Source of the DNA: Reticulitermes lucifugus
Taxonomy: Eukaryota > Arthropoda > Insecta > Blattodea > Rhinotermitidae
NCBI GenBank assembly: GCA_026260175.1
Contig: JAKCWW010000669.1
Location: 1-64,000 of the forward strand
Length of the DNA stretch: 64,000 bases
Direction: 5' to 3'
In this document: positions 32,690 through 44,039 of the stretch, one piece after another
Layout: every line of letters begins with the position of its first letter
Position numbering within the stretch: the first letter of the stretch is position 1
The notes under the pieces: generated by a model
Told to the model about the DNA's origin: nothing
Databases searched by the model: none
Seen by the model: only the letters and a program-made list of their open reading frames with translations
Position numbers and translations under genes: made by a program

Positions 32690-33730
32690 TTGCTCTAACA
32701 TCTTACCCCCAGGGTCAAATGTGTACATGAACCGGAAATATTCGTACAGTAGCACCGGCTTATTCAACAAGTGTTTCACACGGAATGTCTTCAAACACAA
32801 ACCTTCAGGGAAGGTCGTTCTACTTTTAGCTGGCCACAGAGCTCATTGCAGCTCCCCGTTACTGCTTCAGGCTGCTGTTGAAAATAACATCACTATCATT
32901 TGCCTGCAGAGTCACTGTACTCATGCCGTACAGCCTTTGAATAAATACTTTAAAGAGTCATTTCAAAACGAAGTCGCAGCTTGGATGAAGCAGAATCCAC
33001 AAAGGAAAATCACTTGATATCACATGACGAGCCTTATCGGGTTTGCTCGGAATAAAGCTGCTTCCATGGGTGTTGATGTAAGTGCTTTTGAGTCAGCGAG
33101 TATTTATAGTACTTTGAAACGCAACAGAGTGCCTTCATCTTTCTTCTCCATTTCTGATACCAGCAAAACTGTAAGTTTTATGGAAAGAGCACCTTCAGAT
33201 ATGGCTTCGATTTGTGCACCCTTTACTTCAGGAACCAACTCTCAAAATATGTTGCCTATCTCAGCAGAACCTTCGTTAAATACTCTGAATACTAAACTGC
33301 GCATTTCAGTACCGAACATTCCGAGGAAATATTTAATTTCAGAAAAGAAGCTCTTTCGTTCCCACTGAAGAAGCTAATAATATCGAGGAAAAGTGAAAGA
33401 ATCAAGAAGGAAATAAAGTCAAAAGCAGAGAAAAATCTAAAGTGTAAACAGTCCCAAAACTTCAGGACTACAAGGTCAGAAAATGCAGAAAAAGAATTCA
33501 CTGAAACAAGATATTCATAATCAAGAGATATGTGAAGATTCTGACACGAAATTTTGCGAGTGCTGGGAACACTACTTGCACACAGCTAAGGACGATGACT
33601 GGACTGAATATGTGAGTTCCAGAAAATGGCTGCACGAATTATGTTCTCCATACAAAGACAAATGCGTCGACTGTGGTAGAAAGTTACTGCGAGACAAAAA
33701 CAGCAAGATGCAGAAGAGGATGTAGAACCT
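32690..33730 (+). pseudogene. Tigger/pogo-like DDE transposase remnant
   Basis: Frame 1 (32682-33017) has VVLLLAGHRAHCSS and NNITIICLQSHCTHAVQPLN. In intact Tigger-like proteins these are LLLDGH-type and QPLD-type, so the catalytic Asp is Ala in one site and Asn in the other. After a TGA at 33015-33017 the same frame continues with FARNKAASMGV and FFSISDTS, the usual C-terminal region. A Cys/His-rich tail with WLHELCSPYKDKCVDCGRK at 33640-33690 is like the PHD-type ending of these transposases. The N-terminal DNA-binding part is missing. A clearly dead copy. Confidence 0.75.
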
Positions 33731-33969
33731 TTCGTTCACTACAACTTAGACTCTTGAGTTCAATGGGTTCAAATATTGTGTACGTGTGGTATATTTTCTA
33801 TTTTAATGTTGATATTGCTTCTTTACTTTGAATAAATTTCAACAGTTCTCATTTATATCAGAAACCAAGACCAACTAGATGCACAATATACCAGATGCAC
33901 GGTAAAAACAATATTAAATAAATAAAGTTCTCATTTATTCATCTTGCTTCTTGAATGAACAGGATATTT

Positions 33970-34245
33970 TCAAAGAGCGGCCTCTCTCCCTACATAGCGG
34001 CATCTATCCCTGCCAAAAAGCGGCGTCTCTACCGGCATGTCCGGGAGACGACGCAAAGACAATTTTTTTCGTTGCCCTGTATCTCAAAGACTTTCACTTC
34101 TGCAGATATTTTACACACATGTTAGTAAAGTAGAAATCTTAAATACAATATCTCTCAATTTTCAGCCGTTTTGACGATTTTCGGATTGAAATATAGCGAA
34201 AGTTTCAAAAAGTGTGGCGTCTCTCCTGGAATCACCCTATGTATG
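33970..34245. repeat. Repeated GGCGTCTC/GCGGC-type short motifs after the transposase remnant
   Basis: Related short blocks GCGGCCTCTCTCCC, GCGGCATCTATCCC, GCGGCGTCTCTACC and GTGGCGTCTCTCC follow one another at 33976-34230. A related block, GCGGGAGAGACGCCGC, sits near 32255-32275, upstream of the transposase. They may be the transposon's subterminal binding sites, but element ends cannot be fixed. Confidence 0.4.
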
Positions 34246-34714
34246 TGAAGATCTACTGGGGTACACAAAGAAAGCACACAGCACTTCCGCTGATAACACT
34301 CAAGTGAATACATCACTTGAGACAGTCGTTCGTAGATGAGGGATAAGTATAATTTTAAAATGGAAAGTCCCATGGCTAGATTTTTCAATATGACGATGAT
34401 ATTCGGATTCCATAAAAAATAAAATGTATTTGCCATGTGAAAGATTATCATCTCAGTATCCCATGGCATGAATTTATATGCTAAAATGCTTACTCACTTT
34501 AATGCTCCTTCGTACAAATATTTTCCCCCAAGTAATTGTTTTTAAATGCTTGCAGCGTATGCTGCATTACTACATCACGTTTAGAAATCACATCTCATAA
34601 TCGCACATAACAAAGGTAAAACTGCTTTACACATTTTATCCTTCAGTGTCAGAGAAAGTAAATTCCGGGACAATAATTTTCGAACTGAATAATAAATAAA
34701 TTGATTATCTTATA
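34246..34714. other. Stretch with no recognised feature
   Basis: AT-rich sequence with no gene or repeat that I recognise. Confidence 0.4.
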
Positions 34715-34885
34715 CCCAATATAGACCAAAGGGAAAGAGAAGCATAGGGCGCCCGAGGAAAAGCTGGAAGGACCAGCTTCACATTGAGGGATAAAGAAAA
34801 GGCACTAGGCCTAACAATTCACAGTTCATGATGACGATGATGATGATGAAGACGACGACAAAGATGATGATTATCTTCTTATTAT
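34715..34885 (+). mobile_element. LINE C-terminal fragment with simple-repeat tail
   Basis: Encodes RSIGRPRKSWKDQLHIEG, a C-terminal peptide common to insect RTE/I-type LINE proteins, then a (GAT)n/(GAC)n tail from about 34828. Confidence 0.6.
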
Positions 34886-34956
34886 TATTTGTTTTAAAGA
34901 CGCTGTTGACTGTTAAAATTATATAGCGTCGATGGGAATACGAAAGAAGTGTTAGT

Positions 34957-35290
34957 GTGGGCATTGGTGGAGTGATGCAGGGAAAACTTAAGTTCTCGAA
35001 GAGAAACCAGTCCTATTTGTACTTCGACATCCGCGTATTTTATATGGGCTGCCCTGGGAGAGAATCCGCACCTTCGCAGTCAGAAATCGGCGATTACCCA
35101 CCAAGCCTTACACAACGACTTAATAGATGTAATAAGGAAACACTGTTGAAATTATGTAAGATAATGGGAGTAACAACGTTCTTATATGGGTGTGAGAATT
35201 GGACTTTACTGCAGCAACACGACAGGAGAACTGACATAGGAATTTTTGAGGTCAGTTGTAGGATATATATGACCACAAAGCAAACGAATA
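34957..35290 (+). mobile_element. LINE reverse-transcriptase fragment
   Basis: The frame holds LTQRLNRCNKETLLKLCKIMGV and FLYGCENWTLLQQHDRR. These match the segment just after the reverse transcriptase core in insect LINE proteins (KETLLKFYK ... LYGCENWTL). The remainder of the frame is unrelated. Confidence 0.6.
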
Positions 35291-35334
35291 AGGGAATAAT
35301 TAAACTTATAATATAAATTAAATTACTGGTGATT

Positions 35335-35545
35335 ATAGATGTCATTCATTGATTCTGTAGTCTGTCTTACGACAGGTTCGTAGCCTCTTCCAAAGCGAGA
35401 TCTCCACAGGGTGCGATCTAGTGCTTCCTCTTTTAACTTCCAGTATCTTATCTTTTCCTTAAGGTCATCCAGCAGCTGCTTACGTCTTCTCCCTCGTCTT
35501 TCCATCATTTCTATCCTTCCTTCTAACTTTCCTTCAATCACGTGT
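35335..35545 (-). mobile_element. RTE-like LINE 3' end
   Basis: Minus strand encodes EGKLEGRIEMMERRGRRRKQ followed by LLDDLKEK and RYEPVVRQTTE-type residues, the same end as 26370-26590, with a short ATGAATGA tail. This copy is better preserved than the longer one. Confidence 0.75.
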
Positions 35546-37655
35546 TTCAGATGTAACTGAACGTAATATTAAGAATGAATTATGCTCGCATTCCCAAGCC
35601 AGTATATGAAAATACTCCACCTGACAGAAGACATGTAGTTCGACAAAGGAGAAGATGGAAATACCAACATGCGTGAAGACAAAAGAAGCCTGGATGGTTT
35701 AGATCCTGCTGCTGTTGCTGCTTCTGGTAACTACGATGACAGTAAATGTGCCTGAAGACTGAACTGACAGACTGTAACATAAATTTCTTTCGTTTAGAGG
35801 TGGTCTCCATTCCATTGGTTTCGTCTGAATGCTATGCCACCATAACTGCTTTAACATTGTAAGAGGAGATCTATGCCCCTCGCTGTTTCGTTGCTGATTA
35901 ACCATTATGAAGCAGTTACTCTGCCATTCTAACGCGGTAAATAATATAACATTGGTCATGAGGAATACAGAATCCTAAGACTGTCATAATATATAAGATG
36001 TTTTATTACTGCAGTTCAGTTTATTTTAAGACAAATAAAGAGTTCCTTTCACTAGTTACTAGCCTGCGTATTTCCGCCGAAATATAAAGTACACTGCGCC
36101 TTATGCAGCTCTTCATTTTATGAACAACTCTGTTCTAATTCCAGTCCCTGCGATAATCACATTTGATTACATTACTTAAAAGTTGCGGAAGTCAGTTCAC
36201 TGGTGCAAGCAATGTAGACGCAATAATTGGAACCACAGCTGACCGAAGGAAGAGACAAGTGGAAGTTGAAAAGACAAGGGAAAATATGGTGACTAGGGAG
36301 CCGGCTAATGGTAATGCGGCACTTCCACTAACAAAAACGTGAAAATAAACTGCTCATAAAAGCAATGTTCCTGTGAAGTTACTTTGTTTGACAGTCTGTG
36401 TAACTGGTTGTCTGCGTGTCTGTTTGCCTTTTCGCTTTCAACGAAACTTAAAAAGGTACAGAAAAACTAAAGTGCTGAAAGTGAAATTACGTGTAACTTC
36501 TCGGACTCCCCCCACCCCCAAACAAAATTCTCATAATTAAACACAAGAGGCTTCGCGCTTTCATGTAATCACAATTCCAAATTATTCAAATTAATTTCAG
36601 GAAAAATTTTGCTTCATATTTTCCGACTCCATGTTCGGTATCTGTCAGCCAGTGAATTTTTCGGACGATGGAAAGAACTGTGCGTTAAGAGTGTCTGAAG
36701 CAGGATTCAAACAAGAAGGCGGGTAAGTGACAGCTGGTCGCGCTAAGACAGATAGAGCTACAGAGTTGCAGTACTGACAATTTTCGTTTTGAACTTGACC
36801 ATTGTAATACCAACACCACATAAATTAACAGTGCATTATTGCGATAAGGCGGTGTCGTTTACATGTATGCCGTTCCCCGCTAACCCTTACAATTCTTAAA
36901 CATTAAGCATTTATTTTGTTCTGGGAAATATGTTATGTGTACTTGGTCGTCTGTATCAAAGACAAGAAATATATACTCGTACACACACGCACACAGTTCA
37001 AATTCACTGAAACCAATTACTTTTACCAAGATTTGTATTCATTTATGAACGTCACGACAGAAAGTTGCATTTGCAGTGGTTAATTTTCGACATCTGATTG
37101 GCTGGCGTCTCACTGCGTGGCAATTATCATACCGCGCAACGAACATGTAACATTGTTTTATTGAATCCAAGAGTCGTTTGGAGTGACGAGGTACTGCTGA
37201 TGGCCGCGAGTGTCGCTTGTCCGAGCACACTCCACAGTTAAGGCGGAGGTTGGGAACTGAAGTAACTGAAAAATGAAAACATTTTCTGATAGTAATTTCT
37301 GCCCAGGTGCTTAACAATGGCTCGATCTGCCCATCTCTGCTGACCGATACTGTTGACTACTACAAGCTGCATAACGTAATGCTTCCGAATTTGTGACTGA
37401 CCCAGCAACTAGTAACTGTACCTCCTGTGGTAGCTATTCTTACCATTCAACTATCTCGGAAAATAATGCTACAATCCTCTCACTGGCAGAAACTACTTAA
37501 TACCGTAAAGTTGTAACATGTTCTGATCATCTGCCTAAGCAGGAACTGAATTCCTATTCATATTGTAGCTTTCATCGTGTGGGCTAAGGCAAGGCTGACT
37601 GTCGGACTGCCCCTGCTGGAATGTCGTGTCTTCGGTCGGACAACATGGCACTAGC
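35546..37655. other. Intergenic stretch, no recognised feature
   Basis: Several short frames, none with a domain. A CTTTTCGCTTTCAACG string at about 36429 recurs at 45145. Confidence 0.4.
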
Positions 37656-37659
37656 CAAC

Positions 37660-37900
37660 ATAACCGCTTTTACGCGCGTTCGCATAGTCGCGGAATGCGC
37701 CTACCAGTTTCTTCACTTTCGTCCTTCCGTCTGTCCGTCCGTTCGTCCGTTTCTCCGCATGTATCAGAGCGGCTCCCATTGGACGGATTTCCGTGAAACT
37801 TTATACTGTGCGTCTTTTATGAAAATCTGTCGAGAAAATCCAAATCTAGTTACAATCAGACAAAAGTATTGGGCACTTTACATGAAAATATAAGCACATT
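37660..37900 (-). repeat. Family A repeat, partial copy 4
   Basis: Carries the terminal part only: GCGCGTTCGCATAGTCGCGGAA (a decayed palindrome), a GTCCGTCC-rich run and the CCCATTGGACGGATTTCCGTGAAA block, then stops matching near 37895. Confidence 0.65.
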
Positions 37901-39060
37901 TCTTTGTTGCCGGCAACAAAAATTCGCAATAAAAGCATTGTTGTGCAATACTCAGTATTTTTCTATTATTGGTAATGACATGTAACTGACCAGTGCACAG
38001 AGAATGCATTGTTGCATTTCCATTGCAACAATAGTTACACGAACTTGCAAAAATGTTACATTACACGTGCATTGCCTACCGTATCACTGCATTTATACAG
38101 CTTACACACTGTGATACAAAATTACACATATTTACTAATCAACTGCTTTAATGAAGTCACTTAAGCCCTTATTGTTCCGATACCAAATGCTATTATCTGG
38201 CTAACTTTCTCCGCATTATTTCTCACACTCTAATTCTCGTTTCCTCTCATGATCAGCTCATGCTACACCCACTTATTTTGACAAGTCGGAAACTGAGTAC
38301 TCTTAGCCTCAATATGCCGTGATACACGTTGGGGTAGTCTCGTAGACCGATGGGTCGTGGGTCACTTCGTTCTTCCGCCAAAAAGCAATCAAGCCTAGAG
38401 CTCCCGCAGCGTAATTCTAGGCGGTTTTATTTCAATTCCTGCTTATTCAGCGAACTGTGTCAATCACAGCCTCATGTAATTTCTTAAGAATGAAATGGAG
38501 AGACTGCGCTTCCTGTCTGGTAACGACACTATGCCCCACACCTCAGTGTTCTACTGTACTTATTTTTCTGTCTACTTTTGCAATAAATATTTGAGTGCCT
38601 ATTACGAAGGGTTCTGTCATAAAAATCGGTAACATATTTACAATTTTCAGCAACGAAAACCATTCGCACTGTCTTAGTATTCGATCCTATAACCATTGCT
38701 CACTAGTGTAGTAAGCAAATTCACTAGTCTGATGGGTCATAATTTGCATTTCCTAATGTGCCGTAACAGCACAAGGTTTTGTCACTGGCAGTATGTGCAA
38801 CAGCAAAACATGTTTTGGTTTATTCCCTGAAATCCTTATTTTCCGCTTGTACACAACTTAAAAATCGCAGACCCATAAAATCATTTTTATTCATCGTTTC
38901 TCTCCCTGCATTTCACCCATTAATTCACAGCAAATAATTTCACGATTTGTACGTAGGGTGATTAAACCAAGAGACAGTAATGTTGTAGATCTTCTGTGCA
39001 ATATACATATGTATATATAATTTTTTTTTATTTCCAACTTATTGAACTAATTTAATTATA
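37901..39060. other. Intergenic stretch, no recognised feature
   Basis: AT-rich, no gene recognised. Confidence 0.4.
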
Positions 39061-39066
39061 AAGGCG

Positions 39067-39111
39067 ACTTCTACATGTTTCGGTCATCTTCAGTGGCCAT
39101 CTTCAGGGAGT
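39067..39111 (-). ncRNA. Hammerhead-ribozyme-like motif H3
   Basis: On the minus strand: ACTCC, core CTGAAGA, stem II beginning GGCCA, GAAA, CATG, TA, GAAGT. Stem I pairs at four of five positions. Confidence 0.5.
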
Positions 39112-39676
39112 ATAACAAAAAATATTAAGTATATTTATAACTTCGTCGACAGAAAATGGTAAAATATATGAGTTAAAAAGTAATATATATAAACGTATAA
39201 ACAATGTTGTAGGTAAAATATTTAGGGACTTAGTTGTAGATGAAATATGTACAGGAGTCAATTGAATCTTTTGCAGCCAAATATCAGCTTTTCCAATCAA
39301 ATTCTATTTTTAGGTCCTGCAAGTGGCCGAGATGTGAACCAGCTGGAAGAACACTCTATACTAAACAGTATAGAGTATAGAGACTTATCTTTTTGAGTAA
39401 AGTGGTTGGGGAGCAATGTTGACCACTCCCCTTTACCTAATGTGGGCTTGAGAAAGTGTGGAACTATACCGCCACTTCCTCAGTCGTATTCATGGAATGA
39501 TGCTTAATTAAAGACGAGAAATAAGTCTTAGTAATGCGATATTTGAGTAAACCCGAGGATAAATTTAACCCTTTGCCTTTTACTTTAGTCATGTTTACAA
39601 TTGTGATTTGTTACTGTCGGTTAGCAAATAATACTTCAGTTTTTTTTTTCATTTTAAAAGGATTTATATGATTCTG

Positions 39677-39915
39677 GCGGCCAGGATAGCGTAGTCGGTA
39701 TAGCGACTCGCTACGGAACGGACGGTCCGGGCATCAAATCCCGGTACGGGCGAGATTTTCCGCGCCGTGCAAACCAGGCCAGACGCCCATCCAGTCTCCT
39801 GGAAGTAAAGCGGCCGGAGCGTGGTGTTGAACACCCACCTCCTTCCAAGTATCGGGTTGCGAATGGGTTGGAGCTATACTTCCGCCTCGCCTCGGTACCT
39901 GCGTAGACCTTTACC
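39677..39915 (+). mobile_element. Full-length tRNA-derived SINE, family 1
   Basis: The head has an A-box-like TAGCGTAGTCGG at 39690-39701 and a B-box-like GGGCATCAAATCCCGG at 39729-39744. The body carries the blocks of family 1 and the 3' end is AGACCTTTACC. It is flanked by 14-bp direct repeats TTTATATGATTCTG (39663-39676) and TTTATGTGATTCTG (39916-39929), one mismatch, so both ends are defined. It is the only copy of the family here with a full tRNA-like head and target duplication. It sits 0.33 kb upstream of the first cuticle-type gene's TATA box. Confidence 0.85.
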
Positions 39916-40213
39916 TTTATGTGATTCTGCCGCGTGTTCTAGTGACAAGGAACCCCTGTGTGTATTTCAATTCGCGTTCAAACAGCAAAGATCCAAGCCC
40001 ATATGTAAGAATCACGATGTAAATTGAAGAGCCAGGAAGGGCAGTGACATCTTCTCACGCCAGTGCGAGAGGACGAAGACGTGACCTTCTCGAACAGCAT
40101 CAAGGCGGGGTGGCGAAAGTACACATCAATAACAAACAATCTTCCAATTATTTAATTTAAACAACGTGATTCTCACAGTTTCCTTTTTCCTGGTCGACAG
40201 ATAATTGGTTGCG

Positions 40214-40249
40214 TATAAGAACAAGCTGCACCCCGAGGCATTGTCAGTT
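40214..40249 (+). promoter_or_regulatory. Core promoter of VPVP-repeat gene 1
   Basis: TATAAGA at 40214-40220 and an arthropod initiator TCAGTT at 40244-40249. The initiator A at 40246 lies 32 bp from the first TATA base, the usual spacing. This places the transcript start about 41 bp before the start codon. Confidence 0.75.
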
Positions 40250-40286
40250 TTAGCTGGGATCATCCGACCCGTTACACGCCAGAGCT

Positions 40287-40298
40287 ATGTGCACCAAG
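40287..40298 (+). CDS. VPVP-repeat secreted protein 1, exon 1 (four codons)
   Basis: ATG TGC ACC AAG, followed by the donor GTGAGC at 40299. Joined to 41869-42609 in phase 0, it supplies the first four residues (MCTK) of the signal peptide. The start is supported by the promoter just upstream and by the identical four-codon design of the other two genes. Confidence 0.85.
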
Positions 40299-41868
40299 GT
40301 GAGCACCACAGAGTTCAACAGCAGGTTCACTAATACAAGAAGGAGTCTGTCCAACTATATTTCCATCTCCTAATCTACCGAACGGTTTTTATTAAGTTCT
40401 GCCTACATGTGGTTTCTAAATTACATTCATATTTATCATTTTTCTAAAGAAAATTGTTTATTTTTGACATCGTCAGTGTATATGACAAAACACATTTGTC
40501 GTCAGGATCTAGAACTCATTAGAAATTCGGTACATTTAAAGAAATGAAAGAAAAAACTGACTTAAGTAGCGTGATTAGCTTTCAACATTAGCATAAATGC
40601 TATAGGCCTATATGAAATGAAGGGCAAAGAGCAGGAGGATTACTTACATGGGAATAAGTTTCCATTTTCTTGTCATTATTTATCTTACAAAGTTCTAAAG
40701 TTATAGAATTGAATTTTCCACTCTCGTGAGAATATATTCATTCCGTAACAGGAAATTTCTTACACAGCTGCCTAATGTAACAGCAACAGGAATACCTAAT
40801 ATTATGAAACTAAATTCTTTCGGAGCCCATCAAATTTTCATCACACATCATCACGTAAAGTACACTTTTGGGAGATAAACGCGGCGGATTATAATAGCGT
40901 AAAATATGTTGAAGATGAAACGAATTTGCTGAGGTGAGAAATTATTCCTTGAACGGAAGGGGTGAGATGGTGATTATGTTTGATGAAACAGAGGACGAGG
41001 AAGGCAGAACTCGTTCAGTATCTTTTTTTCATTGTCTTATTTGACGTCATTGTGACTTGCTAAAACAGATAAATAAGTATGGAGCATTAGTGGAGTGATA
41101 CTGACAGGGTAAGCCGAAGTACTCGGATTGCAGCCTGTCTCAGCGTCACTTTTTCTACCTTCCCACATGGAATGGCTCGGGATTGAACCTGGACGTCCGC
41201 TGTTAGAGGAGGCAACTCACCGTTAGAACAAGTGCGAAACTTGATCTCGCTAGACAGAATAAAGAGTGAGCGTGTTCGAGAAACGTGTCTGAGGAGCACA
41301 TTAGGATCCAAGGGAGAGTAAGCAAGAGAATTGGGGGGGGGGGATGCACAAACGAAGAGATCATAAATGTATTCTTCACAGAATCTGTAACAGGAAAACA
41401 GGTCTCTTAATTAAACTGATTTAAATAGAGCCAGTAAAATCTTGTGCTGAGATAAATTCTGAGGTGAGTGCGACATCAACGCCACTAAATACAGAATTCT
41501 GAGATGTATTTGGGGTTAAAGACGTGAAAATTGTATTTCAGCATCCTTCTGTAACATATTAACAAACAACATGATGGCCAAGCGAATTCGTACTTTACTG
41601 ACGTAAGTATTCAATGGCAAAATTAATAAATCATTAGAGATAGAGATGTGAAATTTATAAAAATGTGATTACTTAATAAGAACATAGAAACAATCTACTT
41701 GTAGAATTTTCTTTTACACCAAAAACACAATACTGATACCTCTGCGAAATTTACAGATATGTTGAAAATTCTCGGGTTCAGGAAAAGGTCCAGAAACCGG
41801 GGTTTGTAAACTCGGTAATGAACCTTCGTTTTCTATGCAATGCATGACAGTGGTTGTTGTTATTTCAG
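40299..41868 (+). other. Intron of VPVP-repeat gene 1
   Basis: A 1.57-kb GT-AG intron. A region at about 41085-41260 has a tRNA B-box-like GGGATTGAACC string on the plus strand and may be a decayed SINE. Nothing else recognised. Confidence 0.7.
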
Positions 41869-42609
41869 GCGCCGTTAATTGTCCTACTGTTCCTGATAGC
41901 TGCGTGCTCCTCAGAGGAACAAAGGAAGCACGACAAGCGTGGAGTCGTAGGAGAAGGAAACGTGGCGAATATTGGTCTTGGGTCTTCAGTTGTTTCGGAC
42001 ATCGGACTGGGGTCAGGCGGTGGAGGATTTTATGTTGCCGGCGTCGGTCACAGCAGTGGCGACAACTATTTCACAGTGCCGAAACAAATTCCCGTCCCAG
42101 TGCCTCAGCCCTACCCATTTCCTGTCCAGAGGAATGTTCCTGTTCCAGTACCTCACCCCGTCCCTGTACCTGTCCTACGTCCCTATCCGGTCCGCGTCCC
42201 TCAGCCACTCCCTGTACCTGTCGATAGACCAGTTCCTGTTACAGTTGAGAAACCAATACCAGTTCCGATTCCTCATCCGGTTCCTTACCCTGTGCCTAAA
42301 CCTGTCGGTGTCTCTGTACCAAAACTTATTCCCGTACCTGTTTCCAAGCCAGTTCCCGTACCAGTTCCACACCCAGTTGTTGTACCAAACCCTGTTCCAG
42401 TGTACGTCAATGCCCCTTCACCTGACTCTGGTTCCCTTGGAAGTTTTGGAGGTGGAATATTAAGGGGCCTTGCACACGGAGGCCTTGGATATGGCAGCGA
42501 AATTGGAAGTGGTCAATGGAGCGGGATATCAGGTGTCCTTGTCTACGGAAATGGAGCCTCAGGAGGCCTTGGCTATGGAGGCGGCTTCTCAGGAGCTCAT
42601 GGCTACTGA
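41869..42609 (+). CDS. VPVP-repeat secreted protein 1, exon 2; cuticle-type structural protein, 250 residues
   Basis: The acceptor TTATTTCAG ends at 41868. The joined protein starts with a signal peptide (MCTKAPLIVLLFLIAACSS) and has a dibasic HDKRG at about 25-29, then a Gly-rich stretch. A region of about 115 residues made almost wholly of PVPV, PYPV and similar tetrapeptides follows, with K/H/R/Q spacers, and the C terminus is rich in Gly, Ser and Tyr. It is probably a low-complexity cuticular or eggshell structural protein exported from epithelial cells. Insect cuticle proteins of this kind lack a chitin-binding R&R domain, and none is seen here. It is the most divergent of the three paralogs and lacks the TKEV block of the others. 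An in-frame extension follows the stop (separate entry). Confidence 0.85.
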   Translation, partial: APLIVLLFLIAACSSEEQRKHDKRGVVGEGNVANIGLGSSVVSDIGLGSGGGGFYVAGVGHSSGDNYFTVPKQIPVPVPQPYPFPVQRNVPVPVPHPVPVPVLRPYPVRVPQPLPVPVDRPVPVTVEKPIPVPIPHPVPYPVPKPVGVSVPKLIPVPVSKPVPVPVPHPVVVPNPVPVYVNAPSPDSGSLGSFGGGILRGLAHGGLGYGSEIGSGQWSGISGVLVYGNGASGGLGYGGGFSGAHGY

Positions 42610-42792
42610 GTACAAATTTCAGAAAGCCTTGGAAGCTCACCGTGGAGTGGAATTTCAAGTGGTCTTGCCTGTGGAAACAGAATTTCTTGAAGTTCCAGCT
42701 ATAGAGGCGGCCCATCGACTGAAACATTAGAAGGCCTTAGAATTGGAGCTTGTCTTTTGAGTAACGAGCATGGTCGTTGGGGAAAGAGTTAA
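42610..42792 (+). other. In-frame extension beyond the stop of gene 1
   Basis: After the TGA at 42607-42609 the same frame stays open for 26 codons to a second TGA (42688-42690), then 33 more to TAA (42790-42792). It encodes Gly- and Ser-rich sequence (ESLGSSPWSGISSGLACGN) like the preceding C terminus. It is either a former longer C terminus cut by nonsense changes or a readthrough extension. Confidence 0.6.
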
Positions 42793-42799
42793 ACTCTCA

Positions 42800-43680
42800 C
42801 AACGTAGATAACAACAGGTACCTAGGTTTAGGAAATATATGCACACTTAAAAGGGAAAATAATTTAAACTTCTCCTCCAAAACATGGTTCTGTTTATTAC
42901 ATTAATATGGAATCTAAAATTAGTGGTCTATAAAATATTATATGGATACAGTAAGAGAGATACAATTCTCCTACTGAATACAACTTTGATTTGACGAAAT
43001 ATTTTCTGCCCTCAAGAAATAAAATCTTTGAGAAAACACAAATTTCCCGTTTAAACGTTGTCAATTGTTTTAAATACACTCGCGCATACGAGCACTCGCT
43101 CTTCAGAACACGAGGGGACATGCAGTCAGCTAGTTCTGACCACGACTTGACTATAGACGTGAATTTCAGTTCCGAACTATCGGAAACAAGAAACGGCAAG
43201 CAGATCTCTTTTAACGCATCGAGAACGTGAAACTGAAGTACTGTGCGTGGAAAAAGAAAAGAAAAATCAAATACGGCTTCTGGAATACGTTTAATACAGT
43301 AAAAGCCGCCTGGTTTTATGATCACTCTATCACAAACTTACGCCACTGTGATTCACAGCTATTTACTTCTAAGCTGAACAAGTTAGGAAACGCCCGCAGA
43401 ATATAACACTGCTGGCGCCTTTGACCTGTTATTTTTTTTTAGATTTTAAATTTGCAAATAATTCAAAGAAAACCCTATACACGAGAGTACTTTAACACAC
43501 TATAAAATTTTTCCGTATCTTAGTAACACTTAAATCAATCAAAATAATATTTCGTAAAGTCAAGACATAGCAATCAGGGCGATTTTCAGTCCATCATACT
43601 TGTGTGTTACGTTCAGATTGTGAACTTTCTTCAGGGTCTCAGATCGTACATCACAGAGAACATTATCTCAATTATAAAAA
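42800..43680. other. Region downstream of gene 1
   Basis: An AATAAA string at 43018-43023 could be the polyadenylation signal of gene 1. Frames at 42897-43325 on both strands show no family features. Confidence 0.4.
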
Positions 43681-43696
43681 ACAATAACGGCGAGTT

Positions 43697-43846
43697 TACA
43701 TTAGCTGCAAGAATACTGCAACATACATTTTAAATATTGGTGTAGAGCTCCCTGGGGATGGCTTGACGCCGAAACATGTGGGAGCGAAGAAAATTATATT
43801 TGTACATATCAAAGGTGCATTGGTTGGTGTCATGAATGAACAGTTT
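43697..43846. mobile_element. 150-bp element with hammerhead-like motif and 14-bp target duplication
   Basis: It is flanked by identical direct repeats AATAACGGCGAGTT at 43683-43696 and 43847-43860, so this is a recognisable insertion. It contains motif H4 and no coding sequence. The short size and ribozyme-like core suggest a non-autonomous Penelope-related element. The class is inference. Confidence 0.7.
43747..43785 (+). ncRNA. Hammerhead-ribozyme-like motif H4
   Basis: GCTCC, CTGGGGA, stem II closed by GGC/GCC, GAAA, CATG, TG, GGAGC. Stem I pairs perfectly, but core position 6 is G instead of A and the cleavage base is G, so it should be inactive. Confidence 0.5.
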
Positions 43847-43889
43847 AATAACGGCGAGTTATTATAAATGTAAGTAAGTCGACAAATTT

Positions 43890-44035
43890 TAGTAAAAGTC
43901 ACAAATATGGCGTTTCACGAAAATCCGTCCGATGAGAGTCGCTCTCTTCCTCGGAAAAGGGAGGAGGGCGGACATGATGAGTTTAATAGTCGTGTTTCTC
44001 AACTGCTTGCAAACACGCCTAAAAAACTGAAAGGA
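43890..44035 (+). repeat. Family A repeat, partial copy 5
   Basis: Only the terminal part remains: ACGAAAATCCGTCCGATG, a run of G-rich sequence, TAATAGTCG, a decayed palindrome and ACGCCTAAAAAA. Confidence 0.55.
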
Positions 44036-44039
44036 AAAA

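Noticed and set aside
39685-39760. A tRNA gene
   Set aside because: The A- and B-box-like sequence belongs to a SINE with target duplications and does not fold into a full cloverleaf by eye.
41835-42463. Long alternative frames over VPVP gene 1 exon 2 (plus strand)
   Set aside because: They are out-of-frame readings of a repetitive coding exon. The signal peptide, KRG site and splice phases all support the frame used.
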